Shown in pieces: positions 32,815-43,572 of a DNA stretch of 64,000 bases. The notes beneath the pieces are model-generated. The model saw only the letters and a program-made list of their open reading frames with translations. It was not told the DNA's origin and searched no databases. Source of the DNA: Arion vulgaris (taxonomy: Eukaryota > Mollusca > Gastropoda > Stylommatophora > Arionidae); NCBI GenBank assembly GCA_020796225.1, contig CM036758.1, positions 67,345,274 through 67,409,273 of the forward strand, given 5' to 3'. Both the position numbers and the translations under genes were made by a program. Numbering within the stretch: the stretch's first letter is position 1; each line of letters opens with the position of its first letter.

Positions 32815-33328
32815 CGTAGTCTTTGACTTCTGTTCCGAAAGCCGTGGGTTCGAATCCGGACCGCGCCGTTCTGTTTATGATTGCATTTTTTCCCCCAGAG
32901 ACCCTAGGATTGTTGTCGGAGTTCGAGATTTGTGCAATACTTTCGGTAGGTAAACAGTAAAGTAATGGAACCCTTTTTCATACCTCAATGTATATTGGGT
33001 AATACGGTGTTAGGTTTGTATTTTGTCATTGATCGTCGGCACACGATGAATGATGGAGCTAACATCACGCCGGCCTCATTTACTTCCCATTGCTTTTTCT
33101 GGTATCCCATGAGGCTGGGTCAACCTAAGAGCCGTTACGGTCGGAGAAATACTCCACGCCCACTGTGGAATTAAGTCCGGACCATATTAAGAAGCGAATT
33201 CACTAACAACTACGCTACTGCAGCTCTCTTTCTCGGCAGGTAGCATGCCATTTCTGCGGAGAGGGGTCGAGCCATATGGGGTAAAACCCGGTGCAATGAA
33301 GTCACTGCTTTGTTTGTTAGACCCTTTA
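32815..33328 (+). mobile_element. SINE-B interrupted by SINE-D
   Basis: 5' part 32815-32955: A-box-like gtggccgtagtctttgact, B box gggttcgaatcc (32846-32857 area), gagaccctaggattgttgtc. 3' part 33229-33328: ctcggcaggtagcatgccat, ggggtaaaacccggtgcaat. The two halves are separated by a SINE-D. The overlap tttcggtaggta / tctcggcaggta at the borders is a diverged target duplication. Confidence 0.8.
32958..33226 (-). mobile_element. SINE-D inserted in SINE-B
   Basis: Landmarks tcatacctcaatgtatattg, cgtcggcacacgatgaatga, gaggctgggtcaacctaaga, ttcactaacaactacgctac. Read on the minus strand, the right end has an A-box-like tagcgtagttgttagtg, so the element runs minus. Other copies: 45880-46172 and 51345-51580. 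Confidence 0.65.
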
Positions 33329-33344
33329 GATTAAACATTCATAT

Positions 33345-33660
33345 ATATCTGTGAAACCCCTAGCGTGCTTCCATCCAAGTTTGAAGATCGTTGATCTAGC
33401 GCTCAGCCCCTTAGCATGTCTCCATCCAAGTTTGAAGATCACTGGTCTAGCGCTCAGCCCCTTAGTGTGCTTCCATCCAAGTTTGAAGATCACTAATCTA
33501 GCGCTCAACCCTTAGGTGCTTCCATCCAAGTTTGAAGATCACTGGTCTAGCGTGCAGCCCCTTACTGTGCCTCCATCCCACTTTGAAGGTCACTAGTCTA
33601 GCACTCAGCCCCTTAGTGTGCCTACATCCAACTTTGAAGATCACTGTTCTAGCCCGCAGC
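33345..33660. repeat. ~51-bp minisatellite, about 6 copies
   Basis: Units built on tccatccaagtttgaagatc, actggtctagcgctcagccc, cttagtgtgct. Unit lengths vary by a few bases. No homologue elsewhere in the window. 33661-33837 is anonymous. Confidence 0.9.
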
Positions 33661-33837
33661 ATTTTACAGGGAAATACAGGGAATTTCGGTCCAGTGACCT
33701 ATTTATTCAACTGACGTATGCGAAACAAATTGTCGGTTTGTGTATTTTACACCATTTAACAAATTAGCCGCAAATAGCAAAACAATTACTAGACGGGAAG
33801 TTAGGAAGCTGAAGCTCTCGCTTAAAATACACACCAA

Positions 33838-34088
33838 ACTTTTTCTTCGAGCGCTTCATTTCGACCACTTGTTAAACCACTCTTTGTGATTTGTATGTGA
33901 GCCTAAGAGCTATTGTACGTTGTGCCAGATATGCGCCTCTACGTATAGGCCAGCACATTCGATTTCTGCAACGCTTTTTATTTACTAGGATAGTTTCCGT
34001 AGGCCCCTACCTCAATCGCATCTTACGACATGCCTTGTAGATGGCAGTGTTACTATTCATTGCAAGCCCCTGCAACACACTGAAGACG
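33838..34088 (-). mobile_element. SINE-A, reverse, near full length
   Basis: tttttcttcgagcgcttcat, ccacttgttaaaccactctt, ggccagcacattcgatttct, ttatttactaggatagtttc, gacatgccttgtagatggca, gcaagcccctgcaacacact. Confidence 0.85.
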
Positions 34089-34254
34089 CACCAAACAATG
34101 GTGAATAACAAATAGAAAATGGCATTTCCGGAATAAAACCAAAATCCCCCCTCCCTATCCTGCTGTTTCCACGAAGATCGACACCATCTTGCCCAAGTAA
34201 GAAAAGTGCATTTGTGTGTATTTAGTATAAACTTAGTGTTTCAGTTTGCAATAT

Positions 34255-34372
34255 CTTCATTGCACTTCGGACATGCCCATATGTGCTGCGATATTCTTCA
34301 CGATATCTCCAACTATGTCCATAGACTAACAGTACCAGTTCCATGTTAACTGATGAGCCTACTCATACGTCT
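34255..34372 (-). pseudogene. Possible diverged 3' end of the I-type LINE
   Basis: ttcggacatgcccatatgtg ... acagtaccagttccatgtta ... gagcctactcata parallels 12990-13100 (actcggacatgtccataggt, acaccagtccgatgttgatt, tcagtctctttgcata) next to the RNase H fragment. Similarity is by eye only. The rest of 34089-34450 is anonymous. Confidence 0.35.
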
Positions 34373-34458
34373 GTTGTGCTGATTTTTTTTCTGGCCACTA
34401 ACTACACTTTTCAATCAAATGTCTTGCAATCTAGCTGTTGTCGTAAATTAGTTTAGAT

Positions 34459-36911
34459 CAGCGTTTCCCAAAGTGGGCGGTACGCCCCCAGTGGGCGCTG
34501 AAGCGTTCTAGGGGGGCGATAGTGGGTTCAGAAGAGTGGGGGTGGGGGGTTCAGGCAAATAGGGGTCGGTCGCTCCTTAAAGAAGAAATTAATAATAAAT
34601 ATTTTAAAATAAATTATTTTCGTGATTTTGCGATTGAATAATCATTTAAAATTTGAATTCTGCATTTTAATTCATCTTATGCCCGTCTTACACGATCCAT
34701 TTTTTCATCAGTTTTCTATTTCGTGCATATAATCATTTGAAAATTGACTTTATATGACAGAAATATATATATTTCAATTTTCTATGTCAAAGAGAAAATA
34801 GAGCATGTATATATGTTGGGAGGGGGCGTTGGCAAACTGTTATAATGTGGAGGGGCGTTACAAAGTTTATGTTGTGCAAAGTGGGCCGAAGTTTATGTTG
34901 TGCAAAGTGGGCCGAAGTTTATGTTGTGCAAAGTGAGCCGAAGTTTATGTTGTGCAAAGTGGGCCGAAGTTTATGTTGTGCAAAGTGGGCCGAAGTTTAT
35001 GTTGTGCAAAGTGGGCCAAAGTTTATGTTGTGCAAAGTGGGCCGAAGTTTATGTTGTGCAAAGTGGGCCAGTTTATGGCAAGTGCAGAGTTTATGTTGTG
35101 CAAAGTGAGCCGAAGTTTATGTTGTGCAAAGTGGGCCGAAGTTTATGTTGTGCAAAGTGGGCCAAGTTTATGTTGTCAAAGTGAGCCGAAGTTTATGTTG
35201 TGCAAAGTGGGCCGAAGTTTATGTTGTGCAAAGTGGGCCGAAGTTTATGTTGTGCAAAGTGAGCCGAAGTTTATGTTGTGCAAAGTGGGCCGAAGTTTAT
35301 GTTGTGCAAAGTGGGCCGAAGTTTATGTTGTGCAAAGTGGGCCGAAGTTTATGTTGTGCAAAGTGGGCCGAAGTTTATGTTGTGCAAAGTGGGCCAAAGT
35401 TTATGTTGTGCAAAGTGGGCCGAAGTTTATGTTGTGCAAAGTGGGCCGAAGTTTATGTTGTGCAAAGTGGGCCGAAGTTTATGTTGTGCAAAGTGGTCCG
35501 AAGTTTATGTTGTGCAAAGTGGGCCGAAGTTTATGTTGTGCAAAGTGGGCAGAAGTTTATGTTGTGCAAAGTGGGCCGAAGTTTATGTTGTGCAAAGTGG
35601 GCCGAAGTTTATGTTGTCAAGCGGTTAAAGTGGGGCCGAAGTTTATGTTGTGCAAAGTGAGCCAGAAGTTTATGTTGTTGCAAAGTGGGCCGAAGTTTAT
35701 GTTGTGCAAAGTGGGCCGAAGTTTAGCAGTGTCTTAGTTGTGCAAAGTGGGCCGAAGTTTATGTTGTGCAAAGTGGGCCGAAGTTTATGTTGTGCAAAGT
35801 GGGCGAAGTTTATGTTGTGCAAATAAGTTTGTGTGCAAAGGGCAAGTTTATGTTGTGCAAAGTGGGCCGAAGTTTATGTTGTGCAAAGTGGTCCGAAGTT
35901 TATGTTGTGCAAAGTGGGCCGAAGTTTATGTTGTGCAAAGTGGGCCGAAGTTTATGTTGTGCAAAGTGGGCCGAAGTTTATGTTGTGCAAAGTGGGCCGA
36001 AGTTTATGTTGTGCAAAGTGGGCCGAAGTTTATGTTGTGCAAAGTGGGCCAAAGTTTATGTTGTGCAAAGTGGGCCAAAGTTTATGTTGTGCAAAGTGGG
36101 CCGAAGTTTATGTTGTACAAAGTGGGCCGAAGTTTATGTTGTGCAAAGTGGGCCGAAGTTTATGTTGTGCAAAGTGGGCCGAAGTTTATGTTGTAAAGTG
36201 GCTGAAGTTTATGTTGTCAAAGTGGGCGAAGTTTATGTTGTCAAAGTGGGCGAAGTTTATGTTGTGCAAAGTGGGCGAAGTTTATGTGTAGCAAAGTGGG
36301 CCGAAGTTTATGTTGTGCAAAGTGGGGAAGTTTATGTTGTGCAAAGTGGATCAGTTTATGTTGTGCAAAGTGGGCCGAAGTTTATGTTGTCAAAGTGGCT
36401 CGAAGTTTATGTTGTGCAAAGTGGCCAGAAGTTTATTGTAAATGGGCAAGTTTATGTGCAAAGTGAGCTAGAAGTTTATTGTTGAAAGTGGGCGAGTTTA
36501 TGTTGTGCAAAGTGAGCTGAAGTTTATGTTGTGCAAAGTGGGCCGAAGTTTATGTTGTGCAAAGTGGGCCGAAGTTTATGTTGTGCAAAGTGGGCCGAAG
36601 TTTATGTTGTGCAAAGTGGGCCGAAGTTTATGTTGTGCAAAGTGGGCCGAAGTTTATGTTGTGCAAAGTGGGCCAAAGTTTATGTTGTGCAAAGTGGGCC
36701 GAAGTTTATGTTGTGCAAAGTGGGCCGAAGTTTATGTTGTGCAAAGTGGGCCGAAGTTTATGTTGTGCAAAGTGGGCCGAAGTTTATGTTGTGCAAAGTG
36801 GGCCGAAGTTTATGTTGTGCAAAGTGGGCCGAAGTTTATGTTGTGCAAAGTGGGCCGAAGTTTATGTTGTGCAAAGTGGGCCGAATGGCCGAAAAAGTTT
36901 GGGGATCTATG
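34459..36911 (+). mobile_element. hAT-type MITE (family 1) inflated by a 26-bp satellite
   Basis: Ends cagcgtttcccaaagtgggc and tttggggatctatg, flanked by a perfect 8-bp duplication gtttagat (34451-34458 and 36912-36919). 34459-34861 and 36890-36911 are ordinary family-1 sequence, collinear with the 401-bp copy at 41780-42180. The remaining two kilobases are a tandem array. No transposase. Confidence 0.9.
34862..36890. repeat. 26-bp satellite, ~75-78 copies
   Basis: Unit aagtttatgttgtgcaaagt plus gggccg. Most units are perfect. Variants include gagccg, gggcca and ggtccg changes; clusters of broken or short units lie at 35070-35100, 35610-35850 and 36190-36510. Since 26 is not a multiple of 3 and the unit has no stop, frames stay open in all three forward frames for up to 261 residues; none is a gene. 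Confidence 0.95.
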
Positions 36912-36999
36912 GTTTAGATGAAAGTCCTCTATGATGTCACCCTCTTTAGGGACGTTCAGAATGTCAGCTGTACCCACTAACTGATACCATGATATGAAG

Positions 37000-37320
37000 G
37001 CATAGCCAGCCACCGCCAACTATAAACTCATACGGCCAGCGGACTCGGGTAAAGATTCTAGGAAATAAGACTCCAACCGTCACGTGACCTCGCATTCCAG
37101 CATTGTTATATATAGATGAATTCATGTGAAAATCAACACAAAATGCTAAATCGAAGTTATATTATGTAACAAGTTCAGTTTAACAATAAGGAATATCAAT
37201 ATTATTTTTCAACAATAAATAGTCATAGACACATAGAATTGAGTAAAATTGTAAAAAAAACTTGCAGTGCTCTATCAAACATATACAATAGCCAGCCAGC
37301 CCCCAACTCAAACTAGGTCA
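37000..37320 (-). repeat. DR-I dispersed repeat, reverse
   Basis: ctcgcattccagcattgtta, acacaaaatgctaaatcgaa, gttatattatgtaacaagtt, gtgctctatcaaacatatac: the reverse of DR-I at 26549 and 51720. Confidence 0.65.
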
Positions 37321-37339
37321 GGATTTCCCGGTCAGTTAT

Positions 37340-37660
37340 GCGACCCAATATTAGAGTTGGTGTGAGCTATCTCATTGCCATCGACACGCTTGTGTCCGGA
37401 GCGAAGATGCATATCCCAGTGGCAATGTATGGGTGTGAAACATGGACATTTAACAAGCAGAGAGAAACATTTATGTAGTTTTGAATATAAGTGTTACAGA
37501 AGACTCCTCCGTATATCATGGACAGAGAAGAGAACAAATAGATCAAACCAGAAGGAACTTAAAATCAAAGACAATGGACTAATTCTGCCCCAAAAAATGA
37601 CAGAAGTGAGTTATTTTGGACATAAAAAAGATACGAATTGTTGGATAAGAAGTTTATGGA
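37340..37660 (+). pseudogene. Degenerate LINE fragment (post-RT region)
   Basis: The forward frame (37375-37719) gives a LCSFEYKCYRRLLRISWTEK block followed by RTNRSNQKEL, comparable with ATEMWFYRRMLKILWTAKK at 45291-45515, then a broken RIR..Q...FGH region (VSYFGHKKD). 5' and 3' ends are lost. Confidence 0.6.
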
Positions 37661-37679
37661 AGGAGGCTTCCTTTCTTTT

Positions 37680-37775
37680 CTTATCTGCAATCATGTTTTG
37701 CCTCACAGCGTCAGGATAAGAAGAGATTTCTAGAACGAGTTCTTGTGTACGCTTCATAAATAGTGTCTTTCGTCG
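37680..37775 (-). repeat. DR-J dispersed repeat, reverse
   Basis: gttttgcctcacagcgtcag, ataagaagagatttctagaa and gtacgcttcataaatagtgt are the reverse of 7170-7262. Confidence 0.7.
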
Positions 37776-37835
37776 CCTCTGTTATCTCTGAGGTCCACCT
37801 TTTGCTTGGCCGACATTTTGTCATCCTGGCAAAGG

Positions 37836-38185
37836 CTACAAGAGGAAGACAACGAAAAATATGGGTTCAGGATGTAAGTTCTGATATGAGCATAACGTCT
37901 GGGAGATTGCGGGACATCTAGCATATGAGCATAACGTCTGCAGATTGCGGGACATCTAACATATGAGCATAACGTCTGCAGATTGCGGGACAAATCTAAT
38001 GGCATCATGAGCATAACGTCTGCAGATTGCGGGACATCTAACATATGAGCATAACGTTCTTGCTAGAAGTTGCGGGACATCTAACATATGAGCATAACGT
38101 CTGCAGATTGCGGGACATCTAACATATGAGAGAGAGAGAGAGAGAGAGATAGAGATACGTTCAGAAGGACTGTTGGGTTGGCAAA
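37836..38185 (+). pseudogene. LINE C-terminus split by a 38-bp minisatellite
   Basis: Left: RGRQRKIWVQDVSSDMSITS (37841 onward), matching GRGRPRRGWIQDVTDGLNIT at 43155-43215. Right, after a GA run: a RDTFRRTVGLA-like tail (38154-38185) matching RERLPEDC at 43248-43272. The tandem array lies between them, inside what was coding sequence. Confidence 0.7.
37885..38125. repeat. 38-bp minisatellite, 6-7 copies
   Basis: Unit gagcataacgtctgcagatt followed by gcgggacatctaacatat. The homologous single-copy stretch in the LINE at 43212-43250 reads ctgaacataacggctgcaga. One unit has an altered spacing (37990-38010) and one contains extra bases (38055-38068). Confidence 0.85.
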
Positions 38186-39020
38186 GTTTTGCTCAGGACA
38201 AGCTATTGAATGACGAGTATAGATTTTATCCATAGGGAACACTGTATATTTACATCAAATTGTCGCTATTAGGGTTAGCTACATCTTTTACGATAGTTTA
38301 CAGTGGCTAGAACACATTTGTGTCAGCGAGTGAAAGTGTGTGGGGGAAACGATCATTACAGAGCAAGCAACCATTTTCAGATTGACAAAAATGGCACTAT
38401 TTGTCTGTGCACATAGAGGAGAGGGGGAGGAAAGAAAGAACCATAACGAATAAAAAGGCATTTGATATAGAAACAAACATTGTGTGAGTGATGCAGAGAG
38501 AGAGATGGGGGAGAGGAAATAAAGAAAGAACGTGACCATTAACGAACAAAAAGCATTTAATGTTTTTAAATACAATATTTATGTGCAGGCAGAGATAAGG
38601 GGGAGAGAAAGGACGAGACTCAGAAAGAAAGACAAGGCATTTCACATATTAAATAATACACTTTCGAGGGATGAGGTAGAATGTAAGCAAGAGAGAAAGA
38701 GAGAGAGAGAGACTTAACGAACAAATATGCATGTCAGACGGAATGAAACACTATATGTGTGAATGAATGTGGGAGAGAGAGAAAGAGAGAGCTAGACCTT
38801 TCACGAGCGAACAAGCATTTCAGATAAAACAATTGCTGTGTCTCTGTCTTTTGAGAGAGAAGGATGGGGGAAGAGATAGATACCCTTACAGAACAAGCGG
38901 ACTTGTTAGATTGAAAAATAAATACTATATGTGTTTTGTTTTGTTACGAGAGACGGAGAGAGAGATAGAGAGACACACTTAAAGAATAAATTGACATTTC
39001 AGAAAGATAAAAATAAAATA
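38186..39020. repeat. Purine-rich degenerate repeats, GA-rich
   Basis: gagagagag runs recur roughly every 80-130 bases with an intervening aacgaacaaaaagcatt / acgagcgaacaagcatttca word (38425-38470, 38530-38570, 38800-38830, 38895-38920). It looks like an old tandem repeat of about 100 bp. No gene. Confidence 0.55.
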
Positions 39021-39219
39021 TTCGGAAGCTGAAGATAAAAACGTGCAGGCACTCAAATCAATAACCGCCCATGGTTTTTTCTCTTCTGGATCTGCACCAA
39101 CTACCTGTGACGAATATATCTCTTTTTAAATCCGAGTGTACCAGTTTTCTGTCTCACGCAAGATGGGACGTATTCTGTCTTCGCTCATCAACGCATTCTT
39201 TCCCCAACATTTTTCTATA

Positions 39220-40075
39220 GTGAGTTGTGTGAGGTGCATTTATTTCTTCTCTCTACTTAGTGAGTTGTGTGAGGTGCATTTATCTTCTCTACATAGTGAG
39301 GGTGCATTTATTCTTCACTCTACATAGTGAGGGGTGCATTTATCTTCTCTCACTTAGTGAGGGTGCATTCATCTTTCTCTACTTAGTGAGGTGCATTTAT
39401 CTTCTCTACATAGGAGGGTGCATTTATCTTCTCTCTACTTAGTGAGTTGTGAGGGGTGCATTTATCTTCTCTCACATAGTGAGGTGCATTTATCTTCTCT
39501 ACTTAGTGAGGGTACATTTATCTTCTCTACTTAGTGAGTTGTGAGGTACATTTATCTTCTCTCACATAGTGAGGGTGCATTTATCTTCTCTACTTAGTGA
39601 GGGCATTTATCTTCTCTACTTAGTGAGGGTGCATTTATCTTCTCTACTTAGTGAGGGGCATTTATCTTCTCTCTACATAGTGAGGGTACATTTATCTTCT
39701 CTCTACATAGTGAGGGGCATTTATCTTCTCTCACATAGTGAGGGTGCATTTATCTTCTCTCTACTTAGTGAGTTGTGAGCGGTGCATTTATCTTCTCTCT
39801 ACATAGTGAGGGGTACATTTATCTTCTCTCTACTTAGTGAGGGGTACATTTATCTTCTCTCTACTTAGTGAGGGGTACATATCTTCTCTCTACTTAGTGA
39901 GTGGTGAGGGGTACATTTATCTTCTCTACATAGTGAGGATACATTTATCTTCTCTACTTAGTGAGTTGTGAGGTACATTTATCTTCTCTCTCATAGTGAG
40001 TTGTGAGGTACATTTATCTTCTCTACGTTGTGAGGGTACATTTATCTTCTCTCTATTAGTGAGTTGCATTTCCCA
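39220..40075. repeat. Variable 25-38-bp minisatellite, ~30 copies
   Basis: Units built on agtgagggtgcatttatctt then ctctctacat/ctact, with optional agttgtgag inserts and g/a swaps (tgcattta or tacattta). Unit length varies unit by unit, unlike the regular 69-bp and 97-bp arrays. The small frames follow the period. Confidence 0.9.
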
Positions 40076-40274
40076 GTCATTTTTCTTCCTGACCGAGGTC
40101 ATCATGTGCTTCTGTCCTGTGCTTATCCACAGGTCTATGTTTGCCGTCACTCTGTTATACCATCTCAGTCTGAGAATCCACGGAAGACATTTCAGAAAAA
40201 AGATCTAAACATCTTATTTTGTAGCACAATTATAGAATGGTAATATCACCCATGATACATGCATTTCTTGTTGC

Positions 40275-40950
40275 AGACGATCAGGCAATCATATCAACAA
40301 CAGAAGAACAGCTACAACAACATATTAACAGACTCTAGTTAGCATGTAACGAATACAACATGAGAATAAACATCGACAAAACAGAAGCAATGACATTCGC
40401 CAGAGAGGAAAGTACTAACAAAATCTCCATCAACAATGGCCCATTAAATCAAGTCAAAGACTTCACATACCTGGGGAGCATTTTTTCAGCAAACGAACGA
40501 ATAACTAATGAAATTCAACACAGATGCAACAAAGCAAATCAAATGAAAGGACAAATGGCGCCAATTTTAAGATGCAAATACGTCACCATGAACACAAAAA
40601 GAGCAATGTTCAACACAATCTTTCTCCCACATTATGTTACCAGTGCCAAACCAGGACACTGACAACAAACGATAGAAGAAAACTAGTCACAACAGAGATG
40701 AAGTGTCTACGCAGAATGCTGGGGTTAACAAGAAGAGACCGGTTGAGAAATGAAGACATCAGGAAAAAGTGGGTACAACATCAGTACTAGACTTCATCAA
40801 GAAACAACAAATTAAATGGTTCGGCCACGTAAGCATATTACCAACAGACAGTGCACCACAAAGAGCAATGCTACTCCGATACAACGGGTACAAAGCAAAA
40901 GACCGGCCACGCAAAAGATGGACCTCAGAGATAACAGTGGCGACCAAAGA
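40275..40950 (+). pseudogene. LINE reverse transcriptase C-terminal pseudogene
   Basis: DDQAIISTTEEQLQQHI begins near 40277 with the end of an (A)DD motif. A TAG follows, then YNMRINIDKTEAMTF, VKDFTYLGSIFS, KRAMFNTIFLPHYVT; after a frameshift, EMKCLRRMLGLTRRDRLRNE; and in a third frame, KQQIKWFGHVSILP and KAKDRPRKRWTSEI. At least two frameshifts and a stop. It is a different lineage from the pseudogene at 16570. DR-J follows immediately, probably its 3' UTR. Confidence 0.8.
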
Positions 40951-41118
40951 GACTATTTACAAAGCGCATACTAGGGCCGTTTTAGAAATCTCTTCTTGTA
41001 CTGACGCTGTGAGACAAACAGTTTTAGAAATCTCTTCTTGTACTGACGCTGTGAGACAAACAGTTTTAGAAATCTCTTCTTGACCTGACGCTGTGAGGCA
41101 AACAGGATTGAGAAAGAA
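40945..41118 (+). repeat. DR-J copy with a 42-bp tandem triplication
   Basis: Unit gttttagaaatctcttcttg, tactgacgctgtgagacaaaca, at 40979, 41021 and 41063. Single-copy equivalents at 7200-7260 and 37690-37740. 41119-41770 shows no recognised feature. Confidence 0.85.
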
Positions 41119-41779
41119 AGAAAGATCACCGATATATTAAAAAAGAAAAGAAAACTCATCACTGTGAGCGATAAACTATAGATGCTGCAATCCTAACTAC
41201 CCAAGAAGAAGAAAAAGCTCACAATAATTGTACAACAGTGAACATAAATACTTGGCAGCTTTTTGGACGAAAAACAAGAAACGTACCTTAAAGAAAAAAA
41301 ATGAAATTGTCTGGATATTACAACCCGTAAGAATTTAAGAATGACATTGGCAAAACTAGAAGTAAAAACTCATTGCAGCGGATATCAAGCTCAAATATCA
41401 CATTAACTCCTTGCGGACCAGGAGCCACACTAAGTGGCGTTGTTTAAAACTCTATAATGGCCTTTGCTCTGGTCCACTAAGAGCTAAGTTATATTTTATT
41501 TTCCTGAATGAATTTCGATTAATGTTTTATAATATACAAATTGTAGTGTATCAGTTGCTGGGCGTCATCTGTCTCCTGCATGGAGTCCTAGTCCTTCCTA
41601 GACTCGAGTTAGTTTTGTACAATTTGTTTTTGGTTTCTGTAACTACGTTCTTTTTGTAAATGGATGGGTAGTTAGCCCATCGCACAACCCCCAACCTATA
41701 GGACTGGGTTGAGGTCCTATGCTCCAGTAGGAGCGGAGAGGAATAAGTAGTATTAGTAGTAGTAGTGTATAATTTATAT

Positions 41780-42180
41780 CATGTGTTCCCAAAGTGGGCG
41801 GTACCGCCCCCCCCCCCAGTGGGCGCTGAAACCTTCCAGGGGGGCGATAGTGGGCTCAGAAGCATTTAGGAGAGTATTTTTCGTGATTTTGCGATTGAAT
41901 AATCATTAAAAATGTGAATTCTGCATTTTAATTCATCTTGTGCCCATCTTACACAATCCGTTTTTTGACCAATTTTCTATTTCGTGTATATAATCATTTG
42001 AAAATTGACCGTTTATGACAGAAATATATATCAATTTTCTATGTCAAAGTGAAAATAGAGCATGTATATATATATGTGGATGGCAGGGGGCGTTGGCAAA
42101 CTGTTATAATGGGGAAGGGGCGTTACAAAGTTTATGTCATGCAAAGTGGACGGTGGGCCGAAAAAGTTTGGGAATCTATG
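41780..42180 (+). mobile_element. hAT-type MITE (family 1), short form
   Basis: 401 bp, ends catgtgttcccaaagtgggc and gtttgggaatctatg, flanks atttatat / atttatac (8-bp duplication with one mismatch). It has the 26-bp module once (aagtttatgtcatgcaaagt). A run of cytosines (41808-41817) lies near the left end. Confidence 0.85.
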
Positions 42181-42536
42181 ATTTATACTTATTGAAGAGA
42201 GTAAAATTGGAAACAGTTTTACCTGGGTTTTTTAAATTGATGTACTTAATTTGGGCAGCAAAGTGCAGTGTAACCATCTGGAATTATAATCTACAATAAT
42301 ATTGAAGAAGAAATAGAGTAGAAGAGGAAGTTCTAAGATTTAGACTGGGAGGAATAAGACAAACTTCACCAAAAGCTATATCCAGTATTACCAAATACTC
42401 ACTGTCACGAAACCCCTAGGGAAAGTGAACAAGATGGATAGATAAAATAAAAACACGCAGAGAAGGGATATTGATTAATTAATTGAAAGAGTTGTATAAT
42501 TACGGTAAGTATTGTATAAGATATAACTTCTTTTTA
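42181..42536. other. No gene seen
   Basis: Anonymous AT-rich DNA. Confidence 0.3.
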
Positions 42537-42537
42537 A

Positions 42538-42775
42538 AACAGGAGTCCAAAGGAGAAGGATTGACTTTATTGTTCCGGGTTTTCCCATATGGATCCGTCC
42601 CTGTCGGCAGAAATGACATGACATCTGCCGAGAGCATTTCACGAGCTCAGTAGCTCCGGCAACAATCCTAGGGATTTCATGAAAAAATTGCACATGGTAT
42701 CGGTCCGGATTCAAACCCACAACTTTCAGTATGATAGGTAAACAACTTAACCACTTTGTCATTGAGACGCCCATC
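42538..42775 (-). mobile_element. SINE-B, reverse
   Basis: gtccaaaggagaaggattga, gttccgggttttcccatatg, agctccggcaacaatcctag and, reversed, a B-box-like gggtttgaatccgg, and A-box side cttaaccactttgtcattga. Confidence 0.8.
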
Positions 42776-42884
42776 TTCTTCTTCTTCGAACCCCAGGAAT
42801 TATGGGTTTTCACTTCTTTTTTTTCTCTATAGTACATTGAGGGGGCAAGCACCCGGTTTTCTTTAAAACCCAGAAACCTCTAAC

Positions 42885-42975
42885 AGCTCCAGCGGTTTAG
42901 TGCTGCAGAAACCTCTAACAGCTCCAGCGGTTTAGTGCTGCAGAAACCTACAGCTCCAGGCTAGTGCTATGCTTT
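42885..42975. repeat. 35-bp tandem repeat, ~2.6 copies
   Basis: gcagaaacctctaacagctc then cagcggtttagtgct occurs at 42869-42902 (in part), 42903-42937 and again truncated. 42976-43140 is anonymous. Confidence 0.7.
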
Positions 42976-43144
42976 GGGCTGTGGAGACTCCTACTCAGGT
43001 AGGGTCCTGAAACCCCCATTAATAAGATATAACTGCTTGGATACGGTTAGTTGATGACATACGCACCGCTCGGTGACACTAACAACAGAAGAAGAAAATC
43101 GCAACTCATAATGCCTACGTAGGAGGAACATATTGTTGTATTCC

Positions 43145-43345
43145 ATCTTCCTCGGCAGAGAGAGGAAGAGGAAGACCGCGGAGAGGATGGATTCAGGATG
43201 TAACTGATGGTCTGAACATAACGGCTGCAGAGGCAGGCCTCTGGCCTCTTGGAGAGAGACTTCCGGAGGACTGCTGAGGTAATTAAAGCAACATTGAACG
43301 TGACGATGAATAAGGCTGGAAAACTGGCTAGAGATTGTCTTTCAG
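43145..43345 (+). pseudogene. LINE C-terminal fragment
   Basis: Encodes ERGRGRPRRGWIQDVTDGLN then ITAAEA and RERLPEDC stop. Similar to the block at 37841 and 57385-57565. Only the last part of the protein remains. Confidence 0.7.
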
Positions 43346-43446
43346 GCGAACTGTCATAAGAGCAACGTTCGGCAAAGAAAATGCTACTTGAAGATATCGA
43401 AATATGTTAGTGTTTTTGTGTGTGTAACTGTCCTTTATAAATCAAC

Positions 43447-43572
43447 AGCAACACATCCTGATTTGTATCTTTCTAGATCTTAGTATGGTCATGCCAACAG
43501 CAACACATCCTGATTTATATCTTTCTAGATCTTAGTATGGTCATGCCAACAGCAACACATCCTGATTTGTAT
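43447..43572. repeat. 52-bp tandem repeat at the end of a LINE fragment
   Basis: agcaacacatcctgatttgt starts at 43447, 43499 and 43551. The third copy is part of the LINE C-terminus coding strand (DTNQDVLLLA on the minus strand), so the array grew outward from the LINE end. Confidence 0.8.

Noticed and set aside
34845..36934. Several long forward frames (up to 261 residues) rich in Cys/Lys/Val
   Set aside because: They arise from the 26-bp satellite, which is open in all three forward frames and lies inside a non-autonomous transposon.
43447..43572. Target-site duplication of a LINE
   Set aside because: The 52-bp repeats are head-to-tail and include LINE coding sequence, so they form a tandem repeat and not flanking duplications.
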